A stretch of DNA of 64,000 nt from Planctomycetota bacterium (GCA_030605475.1 JAUWIG010000051.1:1-64000), one strand, 5' to 3'; numbered from the stretch's first letter, positions 26,368-35,190 are shown. Program-made: numbers and translations. The notes: a model not told the origin generated them from the letters alone.

Positions 26368-26409
26368 AGTTTTAATTTCGAATTTTTAATTTTGGATTTT
26401 GAATTACGG
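26368..26409. repeat. 7-nt-phased array between batA and batB
   Basis: Six degenerate heptamers (AGTTTTA, ATTTCGA, ATTTTTA, ATTTTGG, ATTTTGA, ATTACGG) fill the whole gap and run into the batA stop codon. Confidence 0.7.
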
Positions 26410-27498
26410 TATTTTACGAAATACTATACTGCTTGCTAACATTTCCAGAGCCAATACCAATAGTGCCGCTAACGCCCAGGGCCCAAAACGCTCGGCATAC
26501 TGGGTATATTGAATGGACTTAACTTTGGTCTTTTCGAGACTATCGATTTTTTCGACAATCTTTCGAAGCGCCTTTGCGTCACCTGCCCGGCCGTAAAAGG
26601 CGCCGGTTTTTTCTGCGATTTTTTTGAGCAGGCCTTCATCAAGGTCCTGATGTGTGGGTACCTTAAAGGCCCCCATCATAGTTTGAATGGTTGTATAGCC
26701 TCGAGCCGAGCCGATTCCGATTGTATATATTTTTATACCCCATTTCTTAGCCAGCTGCGCCGCTTCCAAGGGGTCGTATCGGCCTATATTGTTACGACCG
26801 TCGGTGAGCAGAATAAGCACTTTGCTCTTTATCTTAAAACTACTTTGCTCGGTATCATCTGATTTTTTTTCGCCGGTCAGCCCTAACTGTATTTTTCTTT
26901 GCTGAATTTCTTCTTCAGCTTTTTTCAACCGTGCGGCAGCGAGGGCAATCGCATCGCCTATGGCTGTGCCGTCTTCGCTGCGCAGCCTGACAATCTCGGT
27001 TTTTTTCAAGAATTCAAGCAGGACATTGTGACTATGCACCAGGGGGCATATGGTATCTGCGTATCGGGCAAAAGTAACCAAACCTATAAGGTCGCTGCTT
27101 CTGCCGCCCAGTTCCTCCTTATCACCGCTAATAAAGTCGTCAAGAACTTTCTTGACGACCTCCAAACGGTTAAGCTTCTGGCCGTAATAATCCATTTCCG
27201 TTTGCATACTGCCGGAGCGGTCAACAACAACCTCTATGGCTACCCCTTCGGTGGAGATTTCCGAGAGCACCGTTCCCTTTCTTGGACGGGCAAGCGCCGC
27301 TATCAAAAGCCCCAAACAGACTAATCTTGCCACCGTTAGCAACGGCCTGAACCGCAGTCGCCACGACACGGGACAGTTTCTCATATCCGCCAAGCTCGAA
27401 AATTTTACTGCCGCGGTGCGCCTCTTGCGCAGCGCAAGATACGCCAGAACAGGCAGAGCAAAAAGTAATAACAGTGCCCAGGGTGAATACAACTGCAT
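26404..27498 (-). CDS. batA: BatA-like vWA membrane protein
   Basis: It begins with SPWALLLLFALPVLAYLALRKRR (membrane helix) and a second helix near residue 60. The vWA domain has DRSGSM (about 92-97), SEDGTAIGDAIALA and LILLTDGRNN, so the MIDAS is intact. An insertion rich in Lys/Glu (about 195-225) lies before the last strand group. A final helix (about 340-358) anchors the C-terminus. Its ATG directly follows the upstream stop codon (TAA-ATG). Confidence 0.9.
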   Translation of the reverse strand: MQLYSPWALLLLFALPVLAYLALRKRRTAAVKFSSLADMRNCPVSWRLRFRPLLTVARLVCLGLLIAALARPRKGTVLSEISTEGVAIEVVVDRSGSMQTEMDYYGQKLNRLEVVKKVLDDFISGDKEELGGRSSDLIGLVTFARYADTICPLVHSHNVLLEFLKKTEIVRLRSEDGTAIGDAIALAAARLKKAEEEIQQRKIQLGLTGEKKSDDTEQSSFKIKSKVLILLTDGRNNIGRYDPLEAAQLAKKWGIKIYTIGIGSARGYTTIQTMMGAFKVPTHQDLDEGLLKKIAEKTGAFYGRAGDAKALRKIVEKIDSLEKTKVKSIQYTQYAERFGPWALAALLVLALEMLASSIVFRKIP

Positions 27499-28572
27499 TT
27501 ATGCACTCCCAATCTCGATAGCTTCCCGCGTCTCGACGGTGTCTGTTACATCAATCTTTCGTTCGTCAGATTTGGTTTTATCTATAAAATTTTTAACCAA
27601 ATCGAATGTTCGCTGAATTTGCTCCGTCGTCGGACTGTGTTTTGCGAACTTCACCAGGTCACAATGTTTTAAAAATTCTCCCAGGCTCTTCTTGTCAGAA
27701 GCGGAAAGTACGTCTGTGAACCGAAGCTCAATCAGGAATTCTTCGGTGGTCCTTTCCGGCGCTCTCAAATCGAAGCGATGCTCGATATAGTGTCTAAGAA
27801 TATTACTGATACGTTCATAAAATTCTTTGATTCTGCCGGCTTTTACCAAATCGTCTTTGACCAGGACCCGCAAACGAGCATAAGCAATTTCGTGGGCGGG
27901 TTTGAAGATTCTGACGAGCTCCTCTATCCGTTTTCGCCGTAAATAGAACCAGCCGAGAACAGCAGCGATAATACCGGCCGCACTTAGTGTCCAAATCCGC
28001 CGGTAAGAAGCCTCTTTAGGCATCTCAACAACATCTTCAATGTTAGCTATCTGCAACTTCGAACGCTGCTCACCCAGCAGGGAAGCAACCTCAATATCAA
28101 TCGGCTCGGTTGTAAGCTCGTATTTTTTCTCCTCGACATCGTTGGCATCGTGGAATTCAAATGTAAAAGCCGGTATCTGATAATTGCCGGACAAGAAAGG
28201 CTCAAGGCGATATTGGTACCTGCTGACCACATTGTTTTTCTCGTCGAGCTTATCTCCTGGATTGTCCCAGTCGACAATGCCGAAATTTTCAAGCACTTTT
28301 CCAACGCTCGGCATCTGTACTTCATAGCCCGGCTCGATTGTCGCTTCAAATTCCAGCAGCACAGTCTCGGCAATGGTCATTTTGCCCTTGTCGAGGCGTA
28401 CGTGAACAGTCAACGGCCCACGCTCATAAACTTTATCAATTTCAAATTCCATTTTTTGCCCCTTGGCTTGTTCGGTTTTTTCACAACCTGTACAGGCCAA
28501 CAAAAGTACACAAGTCAAAAGTGCATAAGTCAGAATTGAATTTTTAATTTTGAACAGCGCTCTTGTGCTCAT
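27499..28572 (-). CDS. BatD-like lipoprotein of the Bat operon
   Basis: A lipoprotein signal ends in LLACTGC (Cys about 27 or 30). The extracytoplasmic part (about 45-165) is a BatD-like beta domain (DKGKMTIAETVLLEFEATIEPG). After a membrane helix (about 193-213), a cytoplasmic helical domain (about 225-340) resembles the tail of BatD. It probably fills the slot often occupied by DUF4381-type genes between DUF58 and batA. Its start overlaps the parvulin stop by 4 bp. Confidence 0.75.
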   Translation of the reverse strand: MSTRALFKIKNSILTYALLTCVLLLACTGCEKTEQAKGQKMEFEIDKVYERGPLTVHVRLDKGKMTIAETVLLEFEATIEPGYEVQMPSVGKVLENFGIVDWDNPGDKLDEKNNVVSRYQYRLEPFLSGNYQIPAFTFEFHDANDVEEKKYELTTEPIDIEVASLLGEQRSKLQIANIEDVVEMPKEASYRRIWTLSAAGIIAAVLGWFYLRRKRIEELVRIFKPAHEIAYARLRVLVKDDLVKAGRIKEFYERISNILRHYIEHRFDLRAPERTTEEFLIELRFTDVLSASDKKSLGEFLKHCDLVKFAKHSPTTEQIQRTFDLVKNFIDKTKSDERKIDVTDTVETREAIEIGSA

Positions 28573-29939
28573 TTTTCGCTCTGGTTTGTATCCGTCAGCG
28601 CAGATGTGTGGATGATGACATTGTATTTATCCATCATTTGTTTTATATACTCCTGCTGGACATCCTGTCGTTTTTGGCTTGTAAGCATTAACATTACCTG
28701 CTGTCTGACCTCATCGAAACTCTTCTGCCGTTTAGCTTGTTTCGTTTCAACTTTAACGATTTCCCAGCCTTTTTCGGTTTTGACCGGTGTATCCAGCACA
28801 GCTGGGGCGTCGGCAGCGAAGATTTTTTCGTTGAGTTCTTCAGATTCACCAATGACCTGGATGTAAGAACCCCGGGTAACATCCACATCAATTTTGCCGC
28901 CGTTTTCTTTGGTGCTTTCGTCTTTGGAAAACTGCTTTGCCATTTCGCCGAAATCCTCGCCGCCCTTGATACGGCCTATCAGGTTGCTTGCCTGTTGTTC
29001 GTCATCGAGGAGGATATGGCTTATCTTTGCTCTGGCAGGTTCGACATATTGGTCTTTGTTCGCCGTGTAATAGGTTTGAAGGTCGGTTTCGGTAACGTGG
29101 ATTTTGTCCGCAAGCTGGTGGTTCATCAAATGTTGACTCAAAACGCCGCGAGTCAGCTCGTCAAGAAGTTTCCTGACTTCGGAATCTTCAGTCAATCGCT
29201 CCTCCAAGGCCTGGCGATACAAAATCTCCTGGGCCAGCCAGGTGTACAAATATTGCTGCCTGGTTTGCGGGTTTCTGTACTGTTCGAGCATCTTCTTTTT
29301 TTGTTCGCCGAATTGCTCAGCAGTCATAAACGCCGCCATTGGGCTAAGCTGGTTGTCAATACCATTTTCAATTATTGCATCGAGGTCGGCTTCGGTTATC
29401 TTTTCAGCGCCTATTTCAGCAACTATTTTGCCGCCTGCCTGCGCAGAGTGGTTGAAGCTCGTTCGGTCCATCAATTCATACCGCAATGCCGAAAACTTTC
29501 CGAGTCTCTCGAAGCAATCCTTAATATGTGTGTTAATCTGCGGGGCCAGTTCATCAAGTTTGGCAACGGTTTCACTGCGGTAGTAATATTCGACCGCCTC
29601 GGCGTAAGCACCGGCCTTTTCCAGCAATGTCCCTATCTGGAACATTGCCCTGGCACGCTCCGGTTGGGTTAATTGGCCGATGGAGAGGTAATCCTGCCAG
29701 ACTTTTGCAGCACGATGATACAAATTCCGCTGGGCAAGCTTGGTGGCCAGCTGCTTGGTCTGCTCAGCGGAAAGCCCCGGAGCTGTCACGTCAGGCCCAG
29801 TATCCTTGCCGGACAGTTGTAAAACCAGATTGGCCAGTGCCAGAACCGCCAGAATTAAAAGCAATACAATCGATACCCTTGTTGGAACAGGCTTTTTTTG
29901 TTTTTTCTCAGGGAGTGAAAAATCCAACTTCTCTTCCAT
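28569..29939 (-). CDS. Membrane-anchored parvulin-type peptidyl-prolyl isomerase
   Basis: An N-terminal membrane helix (about 20-43) is followed by a TPR-like helical region (about 60-135), a SurA/PpiC N-domain (about 165-290, with IGAEKITEADLDAIIE), and a parvulin domain (about 295-400: RAKISHILLDDEQQA...FGEMAKQFSKDEST...GGKIDVDVTRG). It should fold exported proteins in the periplasm. The ATG at 29939 has AGGAG 9 nt upstream and is preferred over one 15 codons earlier. A foldase between DUF58 and bat genes is unusual for this operon. Confidence 0.82.
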   Translation of the reverse strand: MEEKLDFSLPEKKQKKPVPTRVSIVLLLILAVLALANLVLQLSGKDTGPDVTAPGLSAEQTKQLATKLAQRNLYHRAAKVWQDYLSIGQLTQPERARAMFQIGTLLEKAGAYAEAVEYYYRSETVAKLDELAPQINTHIKDCFERLGKFSALRYELMDRTSFNHSAQAGGKIVAEIGAEKITEADLDAIIENGIDNQLSPMAAFMTAEQFGEQKKKMLEQYRNPQTRQQYLYTWLAQEILYRQALEERLTEDSEVRKLLDELTRGVLSQHLMNHQLADKIHVTETDLQTYYTANKDQYVEPARAKISHILLDDEQQASNLIGRIKGGEDFGEMAKQFSKDESTKENGGKIDVDVTRGSYIQVIGESEELNEKIFAADAPAVLDTPVKTEKGWEIVKVETKQAKRQKSFDEVRQQVMLMLTSQKRQDVQQEYIKQMMDKYNVIIHTSALTDTNQSEK

Positions 29940-29954
29940 AAATTGCTGCTCCTT

Positions 29955-30017
29955 TTTAGTTTCGAGTATTGAGTTTTGAGTCAACTAAAAACTAAAAATT
30001 TAAAACTTAAAACTAAA
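29955..30017. repeat. 7-nt-phased array between DUF58 gene and parvulin gene
   Basis: Nine consecutive heptamers can be read, including TTGAGTT, TTGAGTC, AACTAAA (three times), AATTTAA and AACTTAA. The array supplies the DUF58 stop codon. Confidence 0.8.
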
Positions 30018-30888
30018 ATCGCCGATGCCGCATACGGAAGAACTCGATTAAATCCTGTATATACGGTTTATCGGTGCTTATGCTGATGCAGTCAACATTA
30101 ATTGAGCGCAGCATATCTTTTAGGTCATCGAATCTCCGGGAGCTTTCGCCGCTGTATTGATTCCTGAATCTTCTGCTGGATGTATCGACAAGAACCATTT
30201 CGCCGGTTTCGGCGTCTTGAAATTCAATCAGCCCTGCAGCCGGAAGCGCAATTTCAGCACGGTCGCGAACCGAGACGGCAATAACATCGTGGCGTTTATT
30301 AAGCAGGCTGAGAGGTTTCTTGAAATCGGTTTCTATAAAATCGGATACCAGGAACACCGTGGCTCTCTTGCGTGCCACCTTGGCGAGATAGTCCATAGCC
30401 GCCGTGATATTTGTTTTTCGCTGCGGCATCTTGAAATACAGCAGTTCACGAATCAGCCGCAATACGTGCTTGCTTCCCTTTTTGGGAGGAATATACAATT
30501 CTATCTGGTCGGTAAAAATCAGCAGGCCTACCTTGTCGTTGTTTTTCGCTGCCGCAAAGGCCAGAACCGCACAGAACTCGGCCGCAAGCTCATTCTTCAT
30601 CTTGTTTATCGTTCCGAAGTCGCCGGAAGCGCTAAGGTCGACCGCGAATATTATGGTCAGCTCGCGCTCTTCGACAAATCGCTTTATATACGGCCTGCCG
30701 GTACGAGCGGTAACATTCCAGTCAATAGTGCGGACGTCATCGCCGGGCGTATACTCGCGAACCTCGTCAAATTGCATGCCTCTGCCTTTGAAAACGCTTT
30801 CGTACTGACCGGCGAAGCTGGCGTCCACCGCACGGGACGTGTAGATTTGAACCTGTCTGATTTTTTTTATTAACTCTTCGGGTATCAT
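30013..30888 (-). CDS. DUF58 protein of the MoxR operon
   Basis: The sequence SRAVDASFAGQYESVFKGRGMQFDEVREYTPGDDVRTIDWNVTARTGRPYIKRFVEERELTI is the DUF58 signature block. It is followed by a vWA-like domain (FAVDLSASGDF). DUF58 proteins are cytoplasmic partners of MoxR ATPases. Length (291) is typical. It follows moxR by 68 bp, a gap made largely of 7-nt-phased sequence. Confidence 0.92.
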   Translation of the reverse strand: MIPEELIKKIRQVQIYTSRAVDASFAGQYESVFKGRGMQFDEVREYTPGDDVRTIDWNVTARTGRPYIKRFVEERELTIIFAVDLSASGDFGTINKMKNELAAEFCAVLAFAAAKNNDKVGLLIFTDQIELYIPPKKGSKHVLRLIRELLYFKMPQRKTNITAAMDYLAKVARKRATVFLVSDFIETDFKKPLSLLNKRHDVIAVSVRDRAEIALPAAGLIEFQDAETGEMVLVDTSSRRFRNQYSGESSRRFDDLKDMLRSINVDCISISTDKPYIQDLIEFFRMRHRRF

Positions 30889-30894
30889 CGCGTT

Positions 30895-30950
30895 TTCGTG
30901 GTTCGTGACTCGTGATTCGGTTCACGGTTTACTATTCACTGGTTACGAGT
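30895..30950. repeat. 7-nt-phased array between moxR and DUF58 gene
   Basis: Eight heptamers in series: TTCGTGG, TTCGTGA, CTCGTGA, TTCGGTT, CACGGTT, TACTATT, CACTGGT, TACGAGT. Confidence 0.75.
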
Positions 30951-30956
30951 TTTTCC

Positions 30957-31946
30957 CTATGGTACTTCGATGTTGTCAAAAATTGCCTTTATAATGTCCT
31001 CGCTGGTTTTGTCTTCAGCCTCAGCTTCATAGCTGACAATCACCCTATGCCGCAGAACGTCGGCGCCGATGCTCTTGACATCCTGCGGGGTGACATATCC
31101 CCTTTGCTGGATAAATGCGTGTGCCTTTGCAGCTATCGCAAGATGAATTGTTGCCCGTGGTGAGGCCCCGTAGTTTATGAAGTTCCCCAGTTCTATTCCA
31201 TACTTGTTCGGTTCTCTGGTGGCACAAACTACGTCAACGATGTAATCTTTAATCTTTTCGTCAATGTATATCTCGTCAACCACCGACCTGACCTCTGCAA
31301 TGCTTGCGGGATTGATGACCGCCTTTATATCAAACTTTATGTCTGTTACAGCCATTCTATCGAGAATCTGGCGTTCCTCTTTTTTGTTTGGATAGTCAAT
31401 CTTAAGTTTCAACATAAACCTGTCCAGTTGCGCCTCGGGCAGAGGATAGGTTCCCTCCTGCTCAATGGGGTTTTGCGTAGCAAGTACGAGGAAAGGACTG
31501 GGCACCGGAAAAGTTTCCTCACCGATTGAGACCTGTCTTTCCTGCATAGCCTCCAGTAAGGCGCTTTGTACTTTTGCCGGGGCCCTGTTGATTTCGTCTG
31601 CCAGTATGATATTGGCAAAAATCGGCCCTTTGCGGGTGTAAAACTGGCCGTCGGATTGGCGATATATCTGAGTACCTATCAAATCGGCCGGCAGCAGGTC
31701 GGGTGTAAACTGTATTCGCCGAAAATCCGCATCGATTGCCCGCGATAGAGTTGTTACAGCCATAGTCTTGGCAAGGCCGGGCACTCCCTCCAGCAGTATG
31801 TGCCCATTGGCCAACAGCCCAACCAGCATACGCTCGAGCATATAACGCTGGCCGACAATCACTTTGCTCATCTCCGTAAAAAGTGCCCGCACAAATTCAC
31901 TCTTTTCCTGAACTAAATTTCCAATCTGTTTTACGTCCACTGCCAT
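30957..31946 (-). CDS. moxR: MoxR-family AAA+ ATPase
   Basis: Walker A GVPGLAKT, Walker B IILADEINRAPAKVQSALLEAMQERQVSIG, sensor 1 LATQNPIEQEGTYPLPEAQLDRF and the C-terminal lid ASPRATIHLAIAAKAHA are all present. MoxR ATPases act as chaperone-like remodelling factors on vWA proteins. I start at 31946, where AAGGAG lies 8 nt upstream; 14 extra codons upstream are open. It heads the roughly 11-kb minus-strand operon running to the MBL-fold gene. Confidence 0.93.
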   Translation of the reverse strand: MAVDVKQIGNLVQEKSEFVRALFTEMSKVIVGQRYMLERMLVGLLANGHILLEGVPGLAKTMAVTTLSRAIDADFRRIQFTPDLLPADLIGTQIYRQSDGQFYTRKGPIFANIILADEINRAPAKVQSALLEAMQERQVSIGEETFPVPSPFLVLATQNPIEQEGTYPLPEAQLDRFMLKLKIDYPNKKEERQILDRMAVTDIKFDIKAVINPASIAEVRSVVDEIYIDEKIKDYIVDVVCATREPNKYGIELGNFINYGASPRATIHLAIAAKAHAFIQQRGYVTPQDVKSIGADVLRHRVIVSYEAEAEDKTSEDIIKAIFDNIEVP

Positions 31947-32150
31947 AGGAACTTCTCCTTCAAAATTGCAAATAGATAAATTCCTCAATTTGCGCCCATT
32001 AAGGCATATAAGTTCTTAATCCGCGAGAAATATGCAATTATTTTTTACGTTTTATGCCCGTGAAAAGTTCATATTATGCAAAAAAATCGACAAAATTCAA
32101 GTCTTCTGTCAATTTATTATTATTTAGAAAGAATATTAGCGGATAATTAA

Positions 32151-32171
32151 TAGCGTATAGCATATACGCTA
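32151..32171. promoter_or_regulatory. Palindrome, possible operator
   Basis: Perfect 9-bp arms TAGCGTATA and TATACGCTA around a 3-nt centre lie about 30 bp upstream of the sixA -35 box. The sequence also fits the local 7-nt periodicity, so it may be a chance product of the repeat. Confidence 0.4.
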
Positions 32172-32202
32172 AATGCTGAACGCTGCCAGTGTGCATAAGC
32201 AA

Positions 32203-32230
32203 TTGTTAAACTAAAGGGTTGTGCTATAAT
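32203..32230 (+). promoter_or_regulatory. Sigma70-like promoter for sixA
   Basis: TTGTTA (32203-32208), 16-nt spacer, perfect TATAAT (32225-32230), 39 bp before the sixA start codon. Confidence 0.6.
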
Positions 32231-32269
32231 AATCCTACATACATAAATCTTGCTAAAGGGAGGTTAAAG

Positions 32270-32734
32270 ATGAAACTATACCTTGTCCAGCACGCAAAAG
32301 CAGCTTCAAAGCAGACAGACCAGCAGAGGCCACTCACTGAAGAAGGACGCACAGATATACGGAAAGTCGCCGCATTCATTCAGCCGTTGAAGCTGTTTGT
32401 CGATTATTTATGGCACAGTGAAAAGAGGCGCGCTGTGCAGACCGCTGAGCTTTTGGCCGAAGTTGTCAAGATAAACAAGGCGCAAACTGTCCGCGATGGC
32501 CTTGGGCCGAATGACGACGTTACCGTGTTAAGAGACGAGCTTGCCTCTGCACAGCAGAATGTTATGATTGTCGGGCATCTGCCTTTCTTGAGCAAATTGG
32601 CATCGCTGTTTTTAACCGGCTCAGAATCAGCCAATGTGGTGGCTTTCAAGCAAAGCGGTATCGTATGCCTGAGGCGCTGCGAGGACAATCAATGGCAAAT
32701 CGACTGGATGGTAACACCAGAGCTTCTTGTCTAA
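32270..32734 (+). CDS. sixA: Phosphohistidine phosphatase SixA
   Basis: A compact histidine-phosphatase-fold protein: KLYLVQHAKA at the N-terminus carries the catalytic His (with Q-H in place of the usual R-H), RPLTEEGR follows, then SEKRRAVQTAELLA and a second catalytic His in MIVGHLPFL. SixA removes phosphate from phosphohistidine in phosphorelay or PTS-related proteins. The start at 32270 has GGGAGG 6 nt upstream. The Arg-to-Gln change in the RHG/RHA motif is seen in some SixA homologues, so I still expect activity. Confidence 0.85.
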   Translation: MKLYLVQHAKAASKQTDQQRPLTEEGRTDIRKVAAFIQPLKLFVDYLWHSEKRRAVQTAELLAEVVKINKAQTVRDGLGPNDDVTVLRDELASAQQNVMIVGHLPFLSKLASLFLTGSESANVVAFKQSGIVCLRRCEDNQWQIDWMVTPELLV

Positions 32735-32776
32735 TATCTTATCCCGAACGGAGTGTTTTAGAAGCAAGACTATATT

Positions 32777-33547
32777 ATGACATCTTTGCCAGCCAATATA
32801 GGCTCTTTTAGTAAATCCGTTCAGCAGTTGTGGGCACGTATGAATCCCTGCACACTTTGCCCGCGCAAGTGCAAAGTCTACCGCAGCAAGGGGCAAATTG
32901 GCTTTTGCGGTGTCGCTGATATGCCGGTGGTTAGTTCCGTAGGGCCTCATTTCGGCGAGGAAACAGTACTTGTCGGCGCCGGCGGGTCGGGCACTATATT
33001 TTTTGCCGGCTGCAATTTGGGCTGTATCTTTTGTCAGAATTTCGATATCAGCCATCACTGCCACGGGCGCCAACTGACGATTGAGCAGCTGGCTCAATCT
33101 ATGCTCCAACTACGAGATTATGGCTGCAGCAACATCAATCTGGTTACCCCCACGCATTTAGTCCCGGTTATTATGGCAGCTATTGAATCGGCCCAAAAGG
33201 GCGGCCTGAACCTGCCGATAGTTTACAATACCGGCGGCTACGATTCCGTTGAAACGCTCAAGCTGCTTGACGGCTTCATAGATATTTATATGCCCGATAT
33301 GAAGTATTCGGATTCCGGGGTCGCACAGCAGTTTTCCAGCGCAGCCGACTACCCGCAGGTAAATCGCGCGGGCGTAAAAGAGATGCACCGACAGGTGGGC
33401 GACCTTCAACTGAAAGAAGGCGCGGCTACACGCGGCCTGTTGGTCAGGCACCTGGTCCTGCCGAACAAACTGGCCGGTAGCTTTGAGATTATTGACTTTT
33501 TAGCAGAGCAAATTAGCCCAAAAACAGTAATTAACGTAATGGACTAG
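32777..33547 (+). CDS. PflX/COG1313-like radical SAM protein, truncated by an amber codon
   Basis: The radical SAM cluster motif CxxxCxxC appears as FFAGCNLGCIFCQNF (C79, C83, C86), with an N-terminal CTLCPRKC Cys motif (C25, C28, C32). The remainder follows pyruvate-formate-lyase-activating-like Fe-S proteins of COG1313. The frame ends at TAG (33545-33547) right after INVMD. The same frame continues for 40 more codons as YRPCYKA...RRPT...EIESVRRYAIEKGLN, the C-terminus expected for this family, where a Gln (CAG) normally sits at the TAG position. One C-to-T change therefore explains it. The shortened protein may be non-functional. Confidence 0.8.
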   Translation: MTSLPANIGSFSKSVQQLWARMNPCTLCPRKCKVYRSKGQIGFCGVADMPVVSSVGPHFGEETVLVGAGGSGTIFFAGCNLGCIFCQNFDISHHCHGRQLTIEQLAQSMLQLRDYGCSNINLVTPTHLVPVIMAAIESAQKGGLNLPIVYNTGGYDSVETLKLLDGFIDIYMPDMKYSDSGVAQQFSSAADYPQVNRAGVKEMHRQVGDLQLKEGAATRGLLVRHLVLPNKLAGSFEIIDFLAEQISPKTVINVMD

Positions 33548-33670
33548 TATCGTCCCTGCTACAAAGCTTCTTTGCATACACAGATAAACCGAAGGCCCAC
33601 CCTACGAGAAATTGAATCCGTGCGTCGGTACGCAATCGAAAAGGGACTGAACGTGGAGATAGCAGATTAG
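33548..33670 (+). pseudogene. Cut-off C-terminal tail of the radical SAM gene
   Basis: In frame with the upstream gene after the amber codon. The 40-codon tail ends at TAG 33668-33670 and has protein-like sequence matching the family end (YRPCYKA, then RRYAIEKGL). It has no start codon or ribosome site of its own. Confidence 0.75.
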
Positions 33671-33894
33671 GAAAAGAGGCCTGGAAGTGAATATCGGATT
33701 TCAATTAGTTTCAGATTGATAAAGACTAAAGGCTGAGTGCTGTAGGCCATCTACTCTCCGCTGTTATTAGTCAATCGAACTGACCCTTGCCCTTTTTCTG
33801 CCCCAGAGGTGAAGGCCTTTTATTAACCGGCTTGCCGAGTATAATGGTCGTAGTTTAGAGAGGTAGAGTTTTTCAAAACATAATAGTTACAATT
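33671..33894. other. Gene-free interval
   Basis: With the readthrough tail this makes 347 bp without an intact gene. I see no strong promoter or structure. Confidence 0.4.
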
Positions 33895-34848
33895 ATGAGA
33901 GCGTTAATATATGGTGGTGGCTCAGTCGGACTGGGCGTTGCAAGCTGCTTGCTAAAATCCAAAGCACAGGTTGATATTATCGCCAGAGAAGATACGGTCT
34001 TGCCTTTGCGTAAAGACGGCCTGGTAAGAACAGGAATTTTAGGTGATTATTACACAGACCCAGCAACATTTGATTGTTACCTGTCTTTAGATGAAATTCA
34101 AAAAAAAGTGTACGATTATATACTCGTATGCACCAAATCCTTTGATTCTTTCGAGGCGGCAAAAGACCTTTCCAAGTATAATTCCTTATTTGATAAGGAA
34201 ACAAAAATCATACTCTTTCAGAACGGATGGGGTAATGCAGAAGTGTTTTTATCTTTTTTTAGCACCGAGCGGATTTACAATGCACGTGTCATTACAGGAT
34301 TCCGCAGAGTTAAGAATAATGAGGTCCTGATAACTGTTCATGCGGATTCGATTCATATCGGGAGTTTATTCGGCGGCGATTTATCAGGCATTGAAAATTT
34401 ATGTGAATCCATAAGGAAAGGTGACATACCTTGTGAGAAAACCGACGAGATAGAAAAAGATATTTGGGCGAAAATGCTGTATAACTGTGCTCTAAATCCT
34501 CTCGGCGCTATTCTTGATGTGCCATACGGAGTATTGGCGGAGCGTGAATTTACCCGAATAATAATGAAGGGTATTGTGGAGGAAATATTTAACGTTATGA
34601 AACCGGCCGGTTATAAAACTCATTGGCGGCAGCCGAGTGATTTTCTCGAAGTATTTTATAAGAAGCTTGTGCCTGATACAGCCGAACACAAATCCTCAAC
34701 CTTGCAGGACATCCTTGCGAAAAAGAAGACCGAAGTCGATGCCTTAAATGGGGCTGTGATTAAATTAGCTAAAGAATATGGAGCAGAGGTTCCATATAAT
34801 TCAGTCGTCTATAATATGGTAAAATTTATTGAAGCCGGGAGCTCTTAA
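33895..34848 (+). CDS. Ketopantoate reductase-like (PanE/ApbA) dehydrogenase
   Basis: The N-terminal Rossmann motif is YGGGSVGLGVASCLL, followed by IIAREDTV and VCTKSFDSFEA, then FQNGWGNAE, the PanE-type 'QNG' loop. The C-terminal helical domain includes DIWAKMLYNCALNPLGAIL, with the conserved Lys and Asn of the active site, and later SSTLQDILAKKKTEVDALNGAV. PanE reduces ketopantoate with NADPH for pantothenate synthesis, but many paralogues act on other 2-keto acids. No other pantothenate gene is nearby, so I leave the symbol blank. Confidence 0.85.
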   Translation: MRALIYGGGSVGLGVASCLLKSKAQVDIIAREDTVLPLRKDGLVRTGILGDYYTDPATFDCYLSLDEIQKKVYDYILVCTKSFDSFEAAKDLSKYNSLFDKETKIILFQNGWGNAEVFLSFFSTERIYNARVITGFRRVKNNEVLITVHADSIHIGSLFGGDLSGIENLCESIRKGDIPCEKTDEIEKDIWAKMLYNCALNPLGAILDVPYGVLAEREFTRIIMKGIVEEIFNVMKPAGYKTHWRQPSDFLEVFYKKLVPDTAEHKSSTLQDILAKKKTEVDALNGAVIKLAKEYGAEVPYNSVVYNMVKFIEAGSS

Positions 34849-34883
34849 TATTTGGACGATATAAATGGCAGGAGCATAATTTT

Positions 34884-35117
34884 GTGATGGATTTGGGCCC
34901 ACAACAACTCGGTAAGTGGTTAATCCTGATAGGGATTATTATAGCAATCACCGGGGGCGTGGTAATGACACTTGGCCAAATTGGTTTCTTCAAATTACCC
35001 GGCGATTTGGAGTTCGGCTCCAAAAATTGGCGGATTTATATACCTATTGCAAGCTGTATAATAATCTCAGTTATATTGACAGTTATCTTATGGCTGATAA
35101 ATTATTTTCGCCGTTGA
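34884..35117 (+). CDS. DUF2905 small membrane protein
   Basis: This 77-residue two-helix protein (about 10-32, 50-73) carries the family hallmark KLPGDLEF between the helices. Function is unknown. GGAG lies 9 nt before the GTG start; an ATG one codon later is possible. It follows the PanE-like gene by 35 bp. Confidence 0.8.
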   Translation: MMDLGPQQLGKWLILIGIIIAITGGVVMTLGQIGFFKLPGDLEFGSKNWRIYIPIASCIIISVILTVILWLINYFRR

Positions 35118-35190
35118 TTTTAATCCTATAAGGTTGCTCCTACGGATGTAATCACTCACCGATAGTTAACTGTCCGCTCCTATTTTTCCA

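Larger units (their letters stand above)
31947..32269. other. Divergent intergenic region moxR / sixA
   Basis: This AT-rich region carries promoters in both directions and a palindrome at 32151-32171. For moxR a weak minus-strand pair (-35 TTGAAT at 32095-32100, 18-nt spacer, -10 TAATAT at 32071-32076) can be read. 7-nt-phased sequence is visible around 32150-32185. Confidence 0.5.

Noticed and set aside
33545-33547. Pyrrolysine or selenocysteine recoding
   Set aside because: No pyl genes or special stem-loop nearby, TAG is used as a normal stop by neighbours, and selenocysteine uses TGA.
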